Below are positions 34,472 through 45,459 of a stretch of 64,000 nucleotides of DNA, in pieces. Each line of letters begins with the position of its first letter. The stretch's first letter is position 1. The position numbers and the translations under genes were made by a program. This DNA is from Cryptomeria japonica (taxonomy: Eukaryota; Streptophyta; Pinopsida; Cupressales; Cupressaceae), in assembly GCF_030272615.1 (NCBI RefSeq), contig NC_081413.1, forward strand, positions 723,750,649 through 723,814,648, read 5' to 3'. The notes below the pieces were generated by a model. That model was not told the DNA's origin and did not search any database. It saw only the letters and a program-made list of their open reading frames with translations.

Positions 34472-35752
34472 ATGGGGGAATACATTGTGAGGGAACTCAC
34501 TCATCAACTCACTCAGACTGAGCAAGCCTATGATGAACTCAAAGTCAAATATAAGGCCTCTCTGGCAAAAAGAAGAGAGTATGCTGAAAAACTGATGGAG
34601 CTAATTGAAAACAGTTCCTCTAATGAAGCGGACATGGAAGCCCTAGTCAAAGAAGTTGAAAAATTGAATGAGTCTAATGCCAACCTAAGAAGGGAACTTG
34701 AAGGACTGACTTTCAGAATGTGTCAAGAGCTTGAGAACCAGAGGAAAGCTAAAGATCTGGTAAAAGACAAAGATCATGAGATCTCCAAGCTGAAGCAAGA
34801 GATCAGTGCACTTACCGCTCATCTCCAAGAGAGTAAAGTGAAAAAGGAAGAAATGCAAGGTCAACTAAACATGGCTATTTATGAGAATGCAACCTATAAG
34901 GAGTCCAATGCTGCTATTACCAAGGAACTCACTGAATCAAAGGAGATACTTGCCAAATTCAATCAGAGTGCTGCTAAGCTAGAGCAAAAGCTTGAACCAG
35001 CTAAACCGATAAAGAATAGTAATGGACTTGGTTTCTCTGAATATGAGGAAGGTGAGACCTTTGGAGTAAAAGATGTAGCATCAAAGAAGCAACCGACATC
35101 AAAGGATAAAGATAAGAAAAAGTTCAAACCTATTTTCTTCAATTGTCTCAAGGAAGGGCATACTGCTAATGTATGTAGAAATAAGGCTTACAATAACTTT
35201 CCTTATTTTCTAAACAATAAGCCTAGATCCAATAGATTCAATGGAAATTGTTATGCATGCATCAAGTTTGGACATAGAGCATTTGAATGCAGGTCTGTCA
35301 TGCACAACACTGGAAGGTATCCTCAAAGGAGTCAAGGAGTTTTTCCTAAACCCTCTGGGAACCGGAATCCAAACCGGTTTAATATCTATAATCATCAGTT
35401 AGGTAGTGGTGGCTATCAAGCGGCAACCAGATGGAGGGCAACATATTTGATTTGTCATGGCAGTGGTCACATTGTTGCAACATGCAGAAGGAAGAATGGA
35501 AACATGAATAATGGACCTTGGAGAGCACCTGAAATGGTTTGCTATCATTGCAACAAATCGGTTCATACTGCAAGATTCTGCAGGATGAGAAAGCATATAT
35601 TGGATGATATACCGGTCACTCCAGAAGGAAAGATTGATGTTGAAACTATTCAAGCGGATATGAAGAAAGCATGGAAAAAGAAGCCAAAAGAAGTGATTCA
35701 AGAAGAACCGGTTTCTGCACCTAGTGTGGAAATCTCTGAACCGGCAAACTAA
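34472..35752 (+). CDS. Gag protein of the nested element, coiled coil plus four zinc knuckles
   Basis: 426 residues from ATG 34472 (MGEYIVRELTH). An upstream in-frame ATG overlaps the primer site and is unlikely to be used. Residues about 5-190 are Glu/Lys/Leu-rich with heptad character, that is, coiled coil for Gag assembly. Residues about 230-375 hold four knuckle-like motifs. CYACIKFGHRAFEC and CYHCNKSVHTARFC keep all C-x2-C-x4-H-x4-C ligands. The first (NCLKEGHTANVC) and third (LICHGSGHIVATC) have lost the first cysteine, to Phe and Tyr. The frame is intact, which points to recent activity or rescue by related copies. Expected role: packaging of element RNA in cytoplasmic particles. ORF2 follows after about 440 bp. 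Confidence 0.85.
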   Translation: MGEYIVRELTHQLTQTEQAYDELKVKYKASLAKRREYAEKLMELIENSSSNEADMEALVKEVEKLNESNANLRRELEGLTFRMCQELENQRKAKDLVKDKDHEISKLKQEISALTAHLQESKVKKEEMQGQLNMAIYENATYKESNAAITKELTESKEILAKFNQSAAKLEQKLEPAKPIKNSNGLGFSEYEEGETFGVKDVASKKQPTSKDKDKKKFKPIFFNCLKEGHTANVCRNKAYNNFPYFLNNKPRSNRFNGNCYACIKFGHRAFECRSVMHNTGRYPQRSQGVFPKPSGNRNPNRFNIYNHQLGSGGYQAATRWRATYLICHGSGHIVATCRRKNGNMNNGPWRAPEMVCYHCNKSVHTARFCRMRKHILDDIPVTPEGKIDVETIQADMKKAWKKKPKEVIQEEPVSAPSVEISEPAN

Positions 35753-36194
35753 GCTACAGAAAAGCTTAGGGGGAAACAAATTGGTGAAATGTTTCGAACC
35801 CTCAGTTTACACCAGTAAAAGACCTTAACTGGTATGTAATACCTATCTTTTGGCAGAAGACCTGAAACGGTAAAAGGCAAATTAGGGTTTATGCCCTAAT
35901 AGTGGAGCATTTATTATGGTAGGTGAAGAATTCGTTTAAAAGGAATTTTCAAGTCATTTTTCACTTATCAGTTTGTGAGTGAAGAAGTTTTCTAGTGCAG
36001 AGCGACAAAAGCTGAATTGTCTTGCGATTCAGATAGATTTCAAAACCTTGAAGAAGAATTAGAAGATAATATCAATCGATCAAGTGAAGAACACCAAGCG
36101 GTAGTCTAGCAACTGAAGTAGTGTGTGGCGAAACGGAATTTGTAAGCCCTGAATCTCAACTTACGAAGGTATTTTTCAAGTTTTTTTGTTTATC
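35753..36194 (+). other. gag-ORF2 spacer
   Basis: About 440 bp with no protein content. It might be an untranslated spacer or contain a 3' splice site feeding ORF2. No convincing acceptor was singled out. Confidence 0.5.
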
Positions 36195-39100
36195 ATGGCT
36201 TCTGCATCACACTCTAGTTCTAGTGCACCCGTTGATTCAATAGATTTCATCCAACGGAAGGAAAAATATAATGCCCTATCCCAAATACTCATTGGTGTTA
36301 TAGTTGAGGAAGGTATTTCAAATTATATTGATTGTAAAATTGAAGACCTTGGATCTCTAGTGATCCATTCTCAGTTAAGTTTGTTCTGCTGGAAGGCCAA
36401 AAAGATCAAACCGAAATACAACATCTTGAAAAAGAAGAAGCTTCACAATGCGGTCTATTTCCTTGAAGAATTTACAGATGATCACATTCGCATCATTCTA
36501 AGAAGAGTGCACGGTGACAAAATGTACTTAGAGCAGACATATGACATCACACTGGAAGCTATTCATGTCGTCACCAATTTCTGTAACGTTGGAGAAGTGC
36601 TAGCCCTAAGGAAGATCATCAAGACCGAAATGACCAAGCTCATCGGTTCTATGAGCGACCAACGAGGAATGACCGTCAATACCATCAAGGACAATTTGGT
36701 CAAATATGCTTACATGGTGATAGGTTATCAAACATTCTATGCTACCAGGATCAATTCTGTCTCTACAGCAGCAATAAATGTTACCTACAGGATGATCAAA
36801 GAAGATGCCTCATTTGACTTATGCACCTGTATGCAAAGGCAACTTCTAGTGAACCTGAAATCAATTAAACAAGACAATGCCTTGAAATTTAAATTTGGAC
36901 AACTGTTGGTCGGATTGTTCTTCTACTTCCAAGGCTACTTCCCAGGAGTCGGTGATATTCAGTGGTCTGCTGACCAACCAGTTACAAAGCAAATCACATA
37001 AAGTCTTCAAGCGGTTGGAACAGGTTATCCAGAAGTTCTGAACAAATACTTTGATGAGTTAAGACACAAAATGAGCCAAAGGGTGAGAATATTAGGTGAT
37101 ATTGTCAAGAAATATGAAGAAGATATCTGCTTCACCATCAAAGTTGATGAGTGCATAATGGAGGAGGTTGAGCCTAGAAAGGTAGAAGTGGAGCCTATGG
37201 GTTATGAGGTGATGTATGACATGCTAGACGGGTATGCCTCTACCCTACTTGCCTCACCGCTTGATCCTAAGAAGAAGAGAACTGACACCTATCTGGAAAG
37301 GGTCACACCAGTTGAAGAACCTTCAGTAAAGAAGGGAAAGGCAGTGCCATCAGTATCGGCACTGGTTACTGTAGCAAATCCCAAAGTGACCAAGCAGTCA
37401 CCGGCAAAGAAGAAACCAGAAGCTGCACCCACCAAAGTATTTGAGAGAAAGCAGAAGACAAAAGGCAACACATCGGACTCAGAGGACATTGTATCTAAAG
37501 AACTACCTAAGAAGACTAGGCAAACAAGGAAGAAGACAAAGACAACCAACAATGAACCAGCATCCTCAGCACCGGTAAATATTGATATTTCTTCTTACAA
37601 ACCATTGACACATTGTCAAAGGACTATCAAGAACATTAGAAGAAAAGTGCTTGGTGATTTGAAAGAATGCTTTGATGATTTTAATGATAATGAAAAGGAA
37701 GAAGTTGAATAGGAAGTCATTAAATATTTATGCATTAATGACCGATGGCCATCAAAAATTAGATCTGAGACACCTGATTCTTTATATAATTCTTTAGATA
37801 ACAAATGGCGCATTGCCATAGGGAAGGAAGAGGAAATAAGAGAGGAAGTTTTTGCACAATATTTTCCTAATGTGCCTAATTCAGAACTTTATGAAGTTGT
37901 GGAAAAATATAAAGGCCTCTTCTTCATGAGAAGAAGGAGACTCTTGTTACTAGAAGGAAAAGTCCCTAAAGTGGTAAAAGATACCCACTCCCTTGCTCAA
38001 TCTGCTCTAAGGTTACACCAAGTGGCTGAAGCCAATGGGAAAGCCGAGCAAGAACCGGAAATCAATAAAGCGTATGAGGTGTATGACAGTGAAGGAGAAC
38101 CGGTCACTGATCAAATGGACCCCATTGATGTTGATGCCTTGAATGGTGAAAATGTTACTCTAGATACACCAACAGAAGCAACAGGACAGGAGAAACAGGA
38201 CAAAGAAAAGGCTGAGAAGGAGCAAGCAGAAGAAGAGAAGAAGCAACAAGAAGAAGAAAAGAGGAAACAGGCATAAGAAGAGAAGAAGCAACAGGAAGAA
38301 GAGAAGAGAAAAGAGGAAAAGAAGAGAAAAGAAGAGAAAAGAAGAGGAGAATAAGAAACAAGAGGAAGAGAAGAAGAAGAAGGAAGAGGAAAAGAAAGAA
38401 GAAGAGAAACGGAAGGAAGAAGAAAAGAAACAGGAAGAGGAGAAGAGAAAAGAAGAGGAGAAGAGGAAGCAGGAAGAGGAGAAGAAGAAGAAGGATGAAG
38501 AAGAAGAGAAGCGGAATGAAGAAGAGAAGAAGGAAGAAGAGAAAAGAAAGACAGAAACAGAGGAGCAAAAGAAGGCAGAAGAGGACAAGCTAAGAGCCAA
38601 AGAGAAGGAGGAAGCGACACAGAGCACACAAGTGGAGACCCAAAAGGCAACCGATAGTCAAGTCAAACCGGCTGACATTACCAGTCCCATTGACCTCCAA
38701 TTTGCAAATGAATCGGAGCTGCTACAAAGCATTAAGCTTGCCCAAGAACATCTGGAAGTGATAGTGAGGAAGAAGGAGCAAGACATGATTCAAACTGTGG
38801 TAGAAACTCTTACCAGTTTGATACCCGGTACCAACCTCCCTAGTACCGATTCCTCTTTGGCCCAATTGAAACTCTTATGCACAGTTGTGGAGGACCAGGT
38901 ACAAAGCCTGGAAGAGGTTGTTGAAGCTAACGCACAAAAGAAGCATCAAAAGGCACTGGATACTGCCTTAGTGAAGAAATTAAATGAGCTTCGGTCAGAA
39001 CTTCAGAAAGCACAAAAAGACATCAGAGATGCAATGGATGAGGGGAAATTACTGCTCAGTAAGATAAGCCAACCCCATCTACTATGTGATGATGTGCTGG

Positions 39101-39453
39101 CTCAGAAAGACAAACTGCAATCTGACTTGCAGGCATACATGAGCACTTTCAAGATGCCCTATGATTCCTTCACCACATATGGGCAAACCGTTCATTGGTT
39201 TCAAATCCAGTATGCAAGAATAGAGTTAGAGATCAGCAACCAGACACGAGATTTGCAGGAACTTCAACTAGCTCTACTACCAAGACTGCAAATTCTTCAA
39301 AAATGCTATCTCAATCTGGATGCCTTAACGACCACTCAAGAGATGAGTACCCTAGACGCCATGGAGGAACAGGTATCCCAGATGCAAATAGAGAATGAGG
39401 TTGCTACCTCATTGCTTGAGTCATGGTCCTTATCCATGAAGACATTTATGTAG
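36195..39453 (+). pseudogene. ORF2 of the nested element, unknown function, about 1,085 codons
   Basis: The same reading frame runs from ATG 36195 (MASASHSSSSAPVD) through stops at 36999 (TAA), 37710 (TAG) and 38274 (TAA), then shifts frame near 38340 and continues to TAG 39453. Residues 1-270 look globular, with regular hydrophobic spacing and an aromatic-rich end (GLFFYFQGYFPGVGDIQW). About 330-490 is Lys/Pro/Thr-rich with basic clusters (KKTRQTRKKTK). About 500-650 is mixed charged. About 685-800 is an extreme Lys/Glu/Gln tract, surely helical. The last 270 residues are again helical or coiled coil. I recognise no enzyme motif and it is not pol. It might be an env-position or host-derived gene, but nothing in the sequence decides this. 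Confidence 0.7.
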
Positions 39454-39758
39454 GACTTTAAATCAGTTTTTGACAAGTTTCACTCTTTTTTGACATAAAC
39501 ACTTTTTTTTGCTAATGGAAACAAGGGTTACTAAGTTGTACTTTGTCATTGTTGGCAAAGGGCGAGTAGTATTCTGTATCTAAAATTTTGATGCATGCTA
39601 TGTATACTTTCATGTTTATCTTTGTAAGGAAATAGTATACATTGTATTTTCTGCAAAGGGATAGTGTATATGCTTAGGGGGAGCAATTTTGATTTTGCAT
39701 ATTTTTTTTTTGTAAAACACTTAGATGTCAAAATTTTCCTAAGTGTTGCCATCAATGC
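39454..39758 (+). other. 3' untranslated part of the nested element
   Basis: T-rich non-coding sequence between ORF2 and the polypurine tract. No further frame is present. Confidence 0.6.
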
Positions 39759-39759
39759 C

Positions 39760-39771
39760 AAAGGGGGAGAT
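39760..39771 (+). other. polypurine tract of the nested element
   Basis: AAAGGGGGAGAT directly before the right LTR start (TGTTGG), as required for plus-strand priming. Confidence 0.9.
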
Positions 39772-40877
39772 TGTTGGCATTTTTGATGATTATGTTGTGA
39801 TTGTCATTGATGGACACACACTTGCTTTGAGATCACTTTTTGTATGTATGAGTTATGCTCAACCGGTATTCGTTCCAAACCAGTATTATGTAGTAGTCTT
39901 TAGACTATTGGTGTTTTGCAAAAAATGTTTACTGATCTTGAGCGATATGAAGACCTCAAGCGGTCCAAGGATCTCAAGCAGAGTGAAGAAACTAAAGCAC
40001 TAGTTATCATATTCCCAGTCTTCATTTTTGTTAACTGGTAATAGGTTTAATATATGAACCGGTATTACTCTGTGATGAGTTACCATCCATCGACACTTTG
40101 ATAGTGATTTTGTGTCGTGTTACCAAATGTGTCTAGATGCAATGAACCTAGGAACTAGCAAATGTAATCCTATTGGACCGACATGATATCAGATTCCTTT
40201 TTAAGGACAACATGTCTAGGGTTTTAGGAGTTGTTAGGGTTTAAGGTGATTGATGAGGTTTCTGCATGTGCGATCATAGAAGAGAAGATTAGGTCCGTGT
40301 GAAGAAACAGAGTGTGGAGATATTGAAGACTGAAGTAATGTTGAACTGCTTTAATAATGAGCTATCATGGATCTAACCAAGCATACTGTGCTAGTATTTA
40401 GATCACTTACTTGTTGATTACTCACATCTTTGACAAGTATTGAAACCCTTAATCGAGTAGGCTTGGAAAAGCCTTTGTAAATACTCTAACAAGGTGGTTC
40501 ACAACTGTGGATCTGAAATCCTCTCACAAGGTAGTCTTTAATCAGACTTATCTCCTAACAGAGATTGAGATTCCTAATAGGATCTGTTCTGGTGAAGAAC
40601 ATTGTATGACCTTAACTAGTCTGGTTACTATTCTGCAGATAGTTACTTGTGAGTTTCATCTCACCGTGGTTTTTCCCATTTGGGTTTCCACGTCAAAATC
40701 TCTTGTGTTATGGTGATTGTGTTTCTGTGGGTGAATGCCTTATTTGTTGTTTGGTTTGCATTTGTGTTAACCGGTTTGTTAGTAAAACTGTTATACTAGT
40801 TTACTGCTAAACTATTTAAGTGTTTGAGTTCAGTAATTTTTGGTATACTAATTCACCCCCCCTCTTAGTATTCATCA
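39772..40877 (+). repeat. 3' LTR of the nested element
   Basis: 1,106 bp, from TGTTGGCATTTTTGATG to TATTCATCA. It is the same sequence as 33222-34421 apart from scattered substitutions and the missing GATGAGTTACCAACCGG copies. Confidence 0.95.
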
Positions 40878-40882
40878 GGAAC
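40878..40882. repeat. target-site duplication, right copy (GGAAC)
   Basis: Exact repeat of 33217-33221. Beyond it the minus-strand integrase frame resumes. Confidence 0.95.
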
Positions 40883-41618
40883 TTGGAATGCCATATCTAC
40901 AGATCAGATAATTAAGGATAAAAGAGGCAATTTGTTTCCCAGTTATTGTGGTCATGGGGACTGCTTCAATCCATTTGGCAAAGTATTTTGTTGCAGTTAT
41001 AATGAACTTGTGTCCATTTGAAGATGAAGGATGAATTTTGCTAACTAAATCTAGTCCCGACTGACAAAAGGGCCATGATGTTGTGAATGGCTGCAATTTC
41101 TGTGCTGGTGCATGTATAAGATTGCCATGGATTTGGCATTTAGGACACTTCTTTGCAAAGTGATAAGAGTCTTTTTCCATTGTCGGCCAGTAATATCCCA
41201 TTCTTAGAAGCTTTTTAGCAAGAGTAGTACCACTTGAATGTGTGCCACAGATACCTTCGTGAAGCTCATGTAAAGTGGAGTCAGATTCATTACGATCAAG
41301 GCAACAAAGAAGAGTACCATCTAGACCTTGACGGTACAAAGTATCAGCAGTGAGAGTATAACGGGCGGCTTGTCGGATAAAGTTGCATTTTTGGTTTCGG
41401 GATAGGTCAATGGGTAGGATATTGCTCTTAAGATAGTCGTATATTAGTCCATATAATGGAGAATCTGAACCAGTCAAGGCATAGATAACATGGGAATCAA
41501 AATGGTCATAGGCTGGGGAGAACAGTTGCTCTACTAGAAACTCGTAACGATTATGTTGCTCTGGAATTTGTAGTAGTGAAGCAATAGTAGCCATTGCATC
41601 GGCTACTCTATTGTCCAA
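40878..41618 (-). pseudogene. integrase, N-terminal half (zinc-binding and first catalytic block)
   Basis: The minus strand encodes an H2C2 zinc-binding module (HELHEGICGTHSSG, then RMGYYWPTM, then CPKCQIHG). The start of the integrase core follows, with the first catalytic Asp in SGLDLVSKIHPSS and the block KYFAKWIEAVP. It ends LICRYGIPS exactly at the inserted element. The next residues (IITDNGGPF) are found at 33200. Before the zinc module lies the RNase H to integrase connection. The frame is open over the 247 codons shown, but the flanking frames are broken. Confidence 0.9.
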
Positions 41619-42002
41619 CCTTGGTATTTGCTCGAAGGTGATGTGTATAAAATATTATTTGAAATCATCCACCATTCACTTGTATGGTAGCAGCTTGTTG
41701 TCCTTCGTCTAGTAGTCATTGTTGATTTGATTGATGACTAATTGTGAATCTTCGTAGACTTTTAATTTTGTGATTCTCCATTCTACGACCATTTTGATGC
41801 CTATAACCAGTGCCTCATATTCAACAATGTTATTTGTGCATGGAAACATAAGCCTATATGATTTTGGTATGGTGTTCCCCTCAGGAGTAATGAATAGAAT
41901 GCCAACCCTTGAGCCATGTTGAGTATATGATCCATCAAAGTACAGGGTCCATTGTGTGGTGGAAATAGCAAGAACATCCCTATCCAGAAATTCGATCTCC
42001 AT
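41619..42002 (-). pseudogene. second RNase H domain (aRH type) of the large element
   Basis: WTLYFDGSYTQHGS (first Asp), then TNNIVEYEAL (Glu), then KVYEDSQLVINQI (second Asp) form the core of an RNase H fold separate from the RT-linked one. A second RNase H between the RT-linked RNase H and integrase is a known mark of the Tat lineage. The last part of the domain, toward 41640, is interrupted by stops. Confidence 0.85.
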
Positions 42003-42506
42003 AGGTTGTTTTCCAAGTAGTGGTGCTTCTGCCAGTTGATCTGCAATTGTTTGTCCTTTGATAGCTCATTGCTCTATGTAGTGGATATCAAATTCACTGA
42101 GAATCATGACCCATTTAGCCAATCTGCCTGTAAGAGCTACCTTGCCGAGTAAATATTTGAGAGGATCAATTTTTGCAACTAGCTTAATTGTGTGAGATAA
42201 CATGTAATACCAGAACTTTTGAGAGGCAAAGACCACTGTTAAACAAGCCTTCTCAATGAATGTGTAGTTTAGTTCATATCCGTTCAATGTCCTGCTGATG
42301 TAGTATATAGCTCATTCCTTGCCCTGTTGATCTTCTTGTGCTAACAATGCCCCCAGTGATATGTCTGTTGTTGAAATGTAGAGAATGAGTAGCTTCCCTG
42401 CTATTGGTGGTACCAGAACTGGTGGATTCATTAGATATTGCTTGATTTGATAAAATGATTCTGCACATTTGGCTTCCCATCTGAATGGCACATTTTTATG
42501 TAGCAA
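42003..42506 (-). pseudogene. RT-linked RNase H domain of the large element
   Basis: Frames at 42312-42506 and 42066-42287 give the family blocks PFRWEAKCAESFYQIK, then ISLGALLAQEDQQGKE, then YELNYTFIEKACLTVVFASQKFWYYML and GRLAKWVMILSEFDI. The family usually has an Asp where ISLGALLAQ begins; here Ser replaces it (usual D.A.GAVL pattern). In-frame stops (about 42310 and 42064) break the sequence. Confidence 0.8.
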
Positions 42507-42539
42507 ATGATTGAATGGGAGACTTTTATCTACTAATTG

Positions 42540-43489
42540 AGTGATGAATCGCCTGATTGATTGGAGTCATCCTTGTAGAGATCTGAGCTGAATGATGTTC
42601 TTTGGTGGTGGCATCTCCATAATGGCTTGTACTTTTGCTGGATCTACTTCAATACCCTTAGCTGAAACTATGTAGCCTAGTAACTTGCCTGATGTAACCT
42701 TGAAGACACACTTCTTAGGGTTGAGCCTGACTTGGAATTTCTCCAATCTGTCAAAAATCTTTTCTAAGATGCTTAGATGTTTTGCTTTGGTGAATGATTT
42801 AGCTAGTAAATCATCCACATAGTCCTCAATGAAGGTGTGCATCATGTCATGAAAGATTGTTGTCATTGCTTGTTGATAAGTTGCTCCTACATTCTTTAAG
42901 CCAAAAGGCATGACATTCCAACAGTACGTTCCCCAAGGACAGGTAAATGTTGTTCTATCTTGATCTTTTGGGGCTATCTTGATTTGATTATAGCCTAAAA
43001 ACCGTCCATTAGTGATAGCATTGCATGGCCTGTTGTGAGGTCTACAATTATGTCGATACTGGGTAAAGAAAAGTCATCCTTTGGATAAGCTTTGTTGACA
43101 TCTCTGAAATCAGTGCATATTCTGATACTACCATCTAGTTTTGATACTGGTACGATGTTGGAAATCCATTCAACATAGTCGATAGGTCGAATGAATTTGA
43201 CATCTAATAGTTTCTTCAGTTTAGCCTTAACCATGAGTGCCACATGTGGATTCATCTTTCATAGTTTTTGTTTGATTGGCTTAGCTCTTGGAGTAATGGA
43301 CAAGTGATGCATGATTAATTGTGGATCAATCCCGGGCATATCTACATATGACCAAGCAAAGTTGATTTGCTTTTCTTTAAATTTTTTGATAAACTTTGAT
43401 CTTTCTTCCTCCATCAAAGATTCTGCCAGGTGTATATTTTTTGTTGCTTCTGTAGTACCAATGTTGATTGATTGAGTGAGCTCAATCAA
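42540..43489 (-). pseudogene. reverse transcriptase of the large gypsy element
   Basis: Ordered gypsy RT blocks on the minus strand: SYVDMPGIDPQLIMHHL (43370), RPIDYVEWISNIVPVSKLDG (43180), RICTDFRDVNKAYPKDDFSLP (43110), MPFGLKNVGATYQQAM (42900), and FIEDYVDDLLAKS (42820) with the catalytic Asp pair. HLSILEKIFDRLEKFQVRLNPKKCVF and GKLLGYIVSAKGIEVDP follow. The frame changes between 42995 and 42911, and stops lie at about 43256 and 42565, so the enzyme is dead. Family role: copies element RNA into DNA in the particle. Confidence 0.9.
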
Positions 43490-45182
43490 TATGGGTGATC
43501 ACTCATGATAATGCTCAGGAAGAGTGTCGAGTCTCCCATCTTTAGGTTCCTTAAAAAGGTTTTCACCCTTAGATGCGTCCTTTATCTTTACTTTTTTGTG
43601 ATCTATTGCTGCCATTGACTTGTTTTCAGCAGTAGATCTTTTATTTTGTTCATTTTTGCGACTGAGAGACTTGGCACTCCCTTGATTGCAGATTTCGCTA
43701 CCTTGATCACTAGTAGATTCTGTTTCAGGGTTAACGGTACACAAGTAATGGATAACGGATTCGTCTTTTGGGAAAATTGGTATATCGCGAGTTTTAGGTT
43801 CGTCCCAGTCTATGAGGTCAGGAAAGACAAGTGGTAAGGAGTCGTTTGGTGGATCAAGTTCTGCTGCTGTAAGTGTCAGGATGAAGGTATCCTCATGATT
43901 AGCCTGGGTGTTAAAGAAGTTAAGGATCTCGTCGAGGTCTTCGATGGTATCATTTTTCATATAGACTTGCTTGTAATGTTGCTACTCATTTTCCTTGGTG
44001 TCATAGATATTTTGTGGACCAAATTCAAGTGGTCTAGATTATGTGTTGTGTTCTTCTTGAGAGATGGGTGTATAATGTCATTTGCACAAATATCTTTAGT
44101 AACATTAGAACAGCTACCCCATTCATATGCATTGGAATCAGTGTCAGAGGTATTATCCCAAATTCTAGCAGTGTTGTGAACTGGTATGTTGTAGGGTGAG
44201 AACAGGTCTTTGATGATTGATACAAGTTTGATAGTTTTCTCTGATTTTGTGTCAAATCATGCTTCCACTCTTTGTATTTGTTCATATACCATCTCTTCTT
44301 GGGGAGGAATGTGTAATCAGGAGGTTATTCTTCTTTGTTGGATATTAGTTCTTGAATATGATGTGCTTCTGTAGTAGATGCTTCCTTCTTTTGATTGATA
44401 GGTTGCCTTTGATATTGCTTTTGTTCTTGATGTTCACGTTCTTTGTGTATTGTCTCTACTGACTCAAATAGTGCTTCCTGCCAAGAGTCCTCCTTGTATT
44501 TCTTCTTTTCTTTCCACTGAGGTTTTTGATATTTGCATGGTGTCTTCCTTGGTGTTAGAATGTGTTCGTAGCCCAATCCTATTTTATCTTTACTAAATTG
44601 TGAATGAGGATCTATTGGTTCGGTCACACCTTCTTAACACTTTCTGATAGGTCCTTTGCCATTGTATCCCATGAGTTGCATGATTAAGTAACCTTTTCCA
44701 TATAGGTGTGTTGGTATAACTACTTCCATAGTAGTTTCTCTGTCATATTCTTCTTCATCCTTGTACAGCCAACTAAGGATGTCTTTCTCCTCTGATTCAT
44801 GTGCTAGAGTGCCTAGTTGGATAAATGTGCCATCAAACTTGGTGATGGGCAGTGTTGCTTGACGTGTTGATGCTGAAGATAATCCATGAGATTTAGGGGA
44901 TGTTGGTAAGTTGGCTAAACACAGGGGTTCCAAAGAGTACTCTCCCATGCCTTGTTCTTTGATTTTCATCTTCTGTTTGAAATCCACAGATAGTGATGTA
45001 GACTTTTCTTGCTGAAGATCTGGTGCTGAGTTACTTTGTTTTTCTCTATTATGTGGAACCAAACTGTCTTGGACTGCCCCCATAGCATTACAATGTTGAA
45101 ATGGATTATGATCTGTTGATATAGAAATCTCCTTCCCATTGTAGGGGAACTTAACACACTGATGATAAGTAGAAGGTACTGC
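43490..45182 (-). pseudogene. protease-RT linker region of the large element
   Basis: Three minus-strand open blocks (43499-43960, 44325-44627, 44634-45083), all rich in charged residues and in two reading frames. They include DLIDWDEPKTRDIPIFP and a PITKFDGTFIQLGTLAHE block. Tat-type polyproteins carry a long, poorly conserved linker here. I see no known enzyme in it. At least three frame breaks. Confidence 0.6.
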
Positions 45183-45459
45183 TTACATTTCATGTATCCA
45201 AGCTCGACCCAATAAGATATTGTATGTGAGGTCTATGTCCAAAACTTGGCACATAGTGTCCTTTTGTATTGGTCCCACTTGTATTGGCAACATTACTGTC
45301 CCTTTGGATGATCTCTCTTCATCATCATAGGATTTGATAGTGATCTTTTTGTGTGGATCAATAGATTGCTCATGCACAGATAAGTTTTAAGGTACAGATA
45401 TTGAGTCTAGCTCCTCCATCTATTAATACTCTTTTGACTCGATGTTTGTAGACTAAGAC
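45183..45459 (-). pseudogene. aspartic protease of the large element
   Basis: The active site RVLIDGGARLNIC lies at about 45395-45430 (Asp-Gly-Gly-Ala codons at 45409-45420). An in-frame stop follows at about 45376, and the domain then continues to LDIDLTYNILLGRAWIH, the C-terminal part of retropepsins, at about 45185-45225. The position between gag and RT is normal. Family role: cuts the Gag-Pol polyprotein. Confidence 0.8.

Larger units (their letters stand above)
33222..40877 (+). mobile_element. nested non-autonomous copia-like LTR retrotransposon with gag and a large ORF2
   Basis: The element is 7,656 bp with both LTRs, initiator-Met primer site, polypurine tract and a perfect 5-bp target duplication. 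It sits inside the integrase gene of the large gypsy element. It encodes a Gag with coiled coil and zinc knuckles and a second long frame of unknown function. No protease, integrase, RT or RNase H motif is present in any frame, so it depends on enzymes supplied in trans. The primer site and the Gag knuckle pattern (C-x2-C-x4-H-x4-C) favour a copia-type partner. That assignment is inference. Confidence 0.9.

Noticed and set aside
38111-38650. Three overlapping 130-180-codon minus-strand frames rich in Ser, Leu and Phe
   Set aside because: They are the complement of the Lys/Glu (AAG/GAA) repeat of ORF2. Any strand of such a repeat is free of stops.
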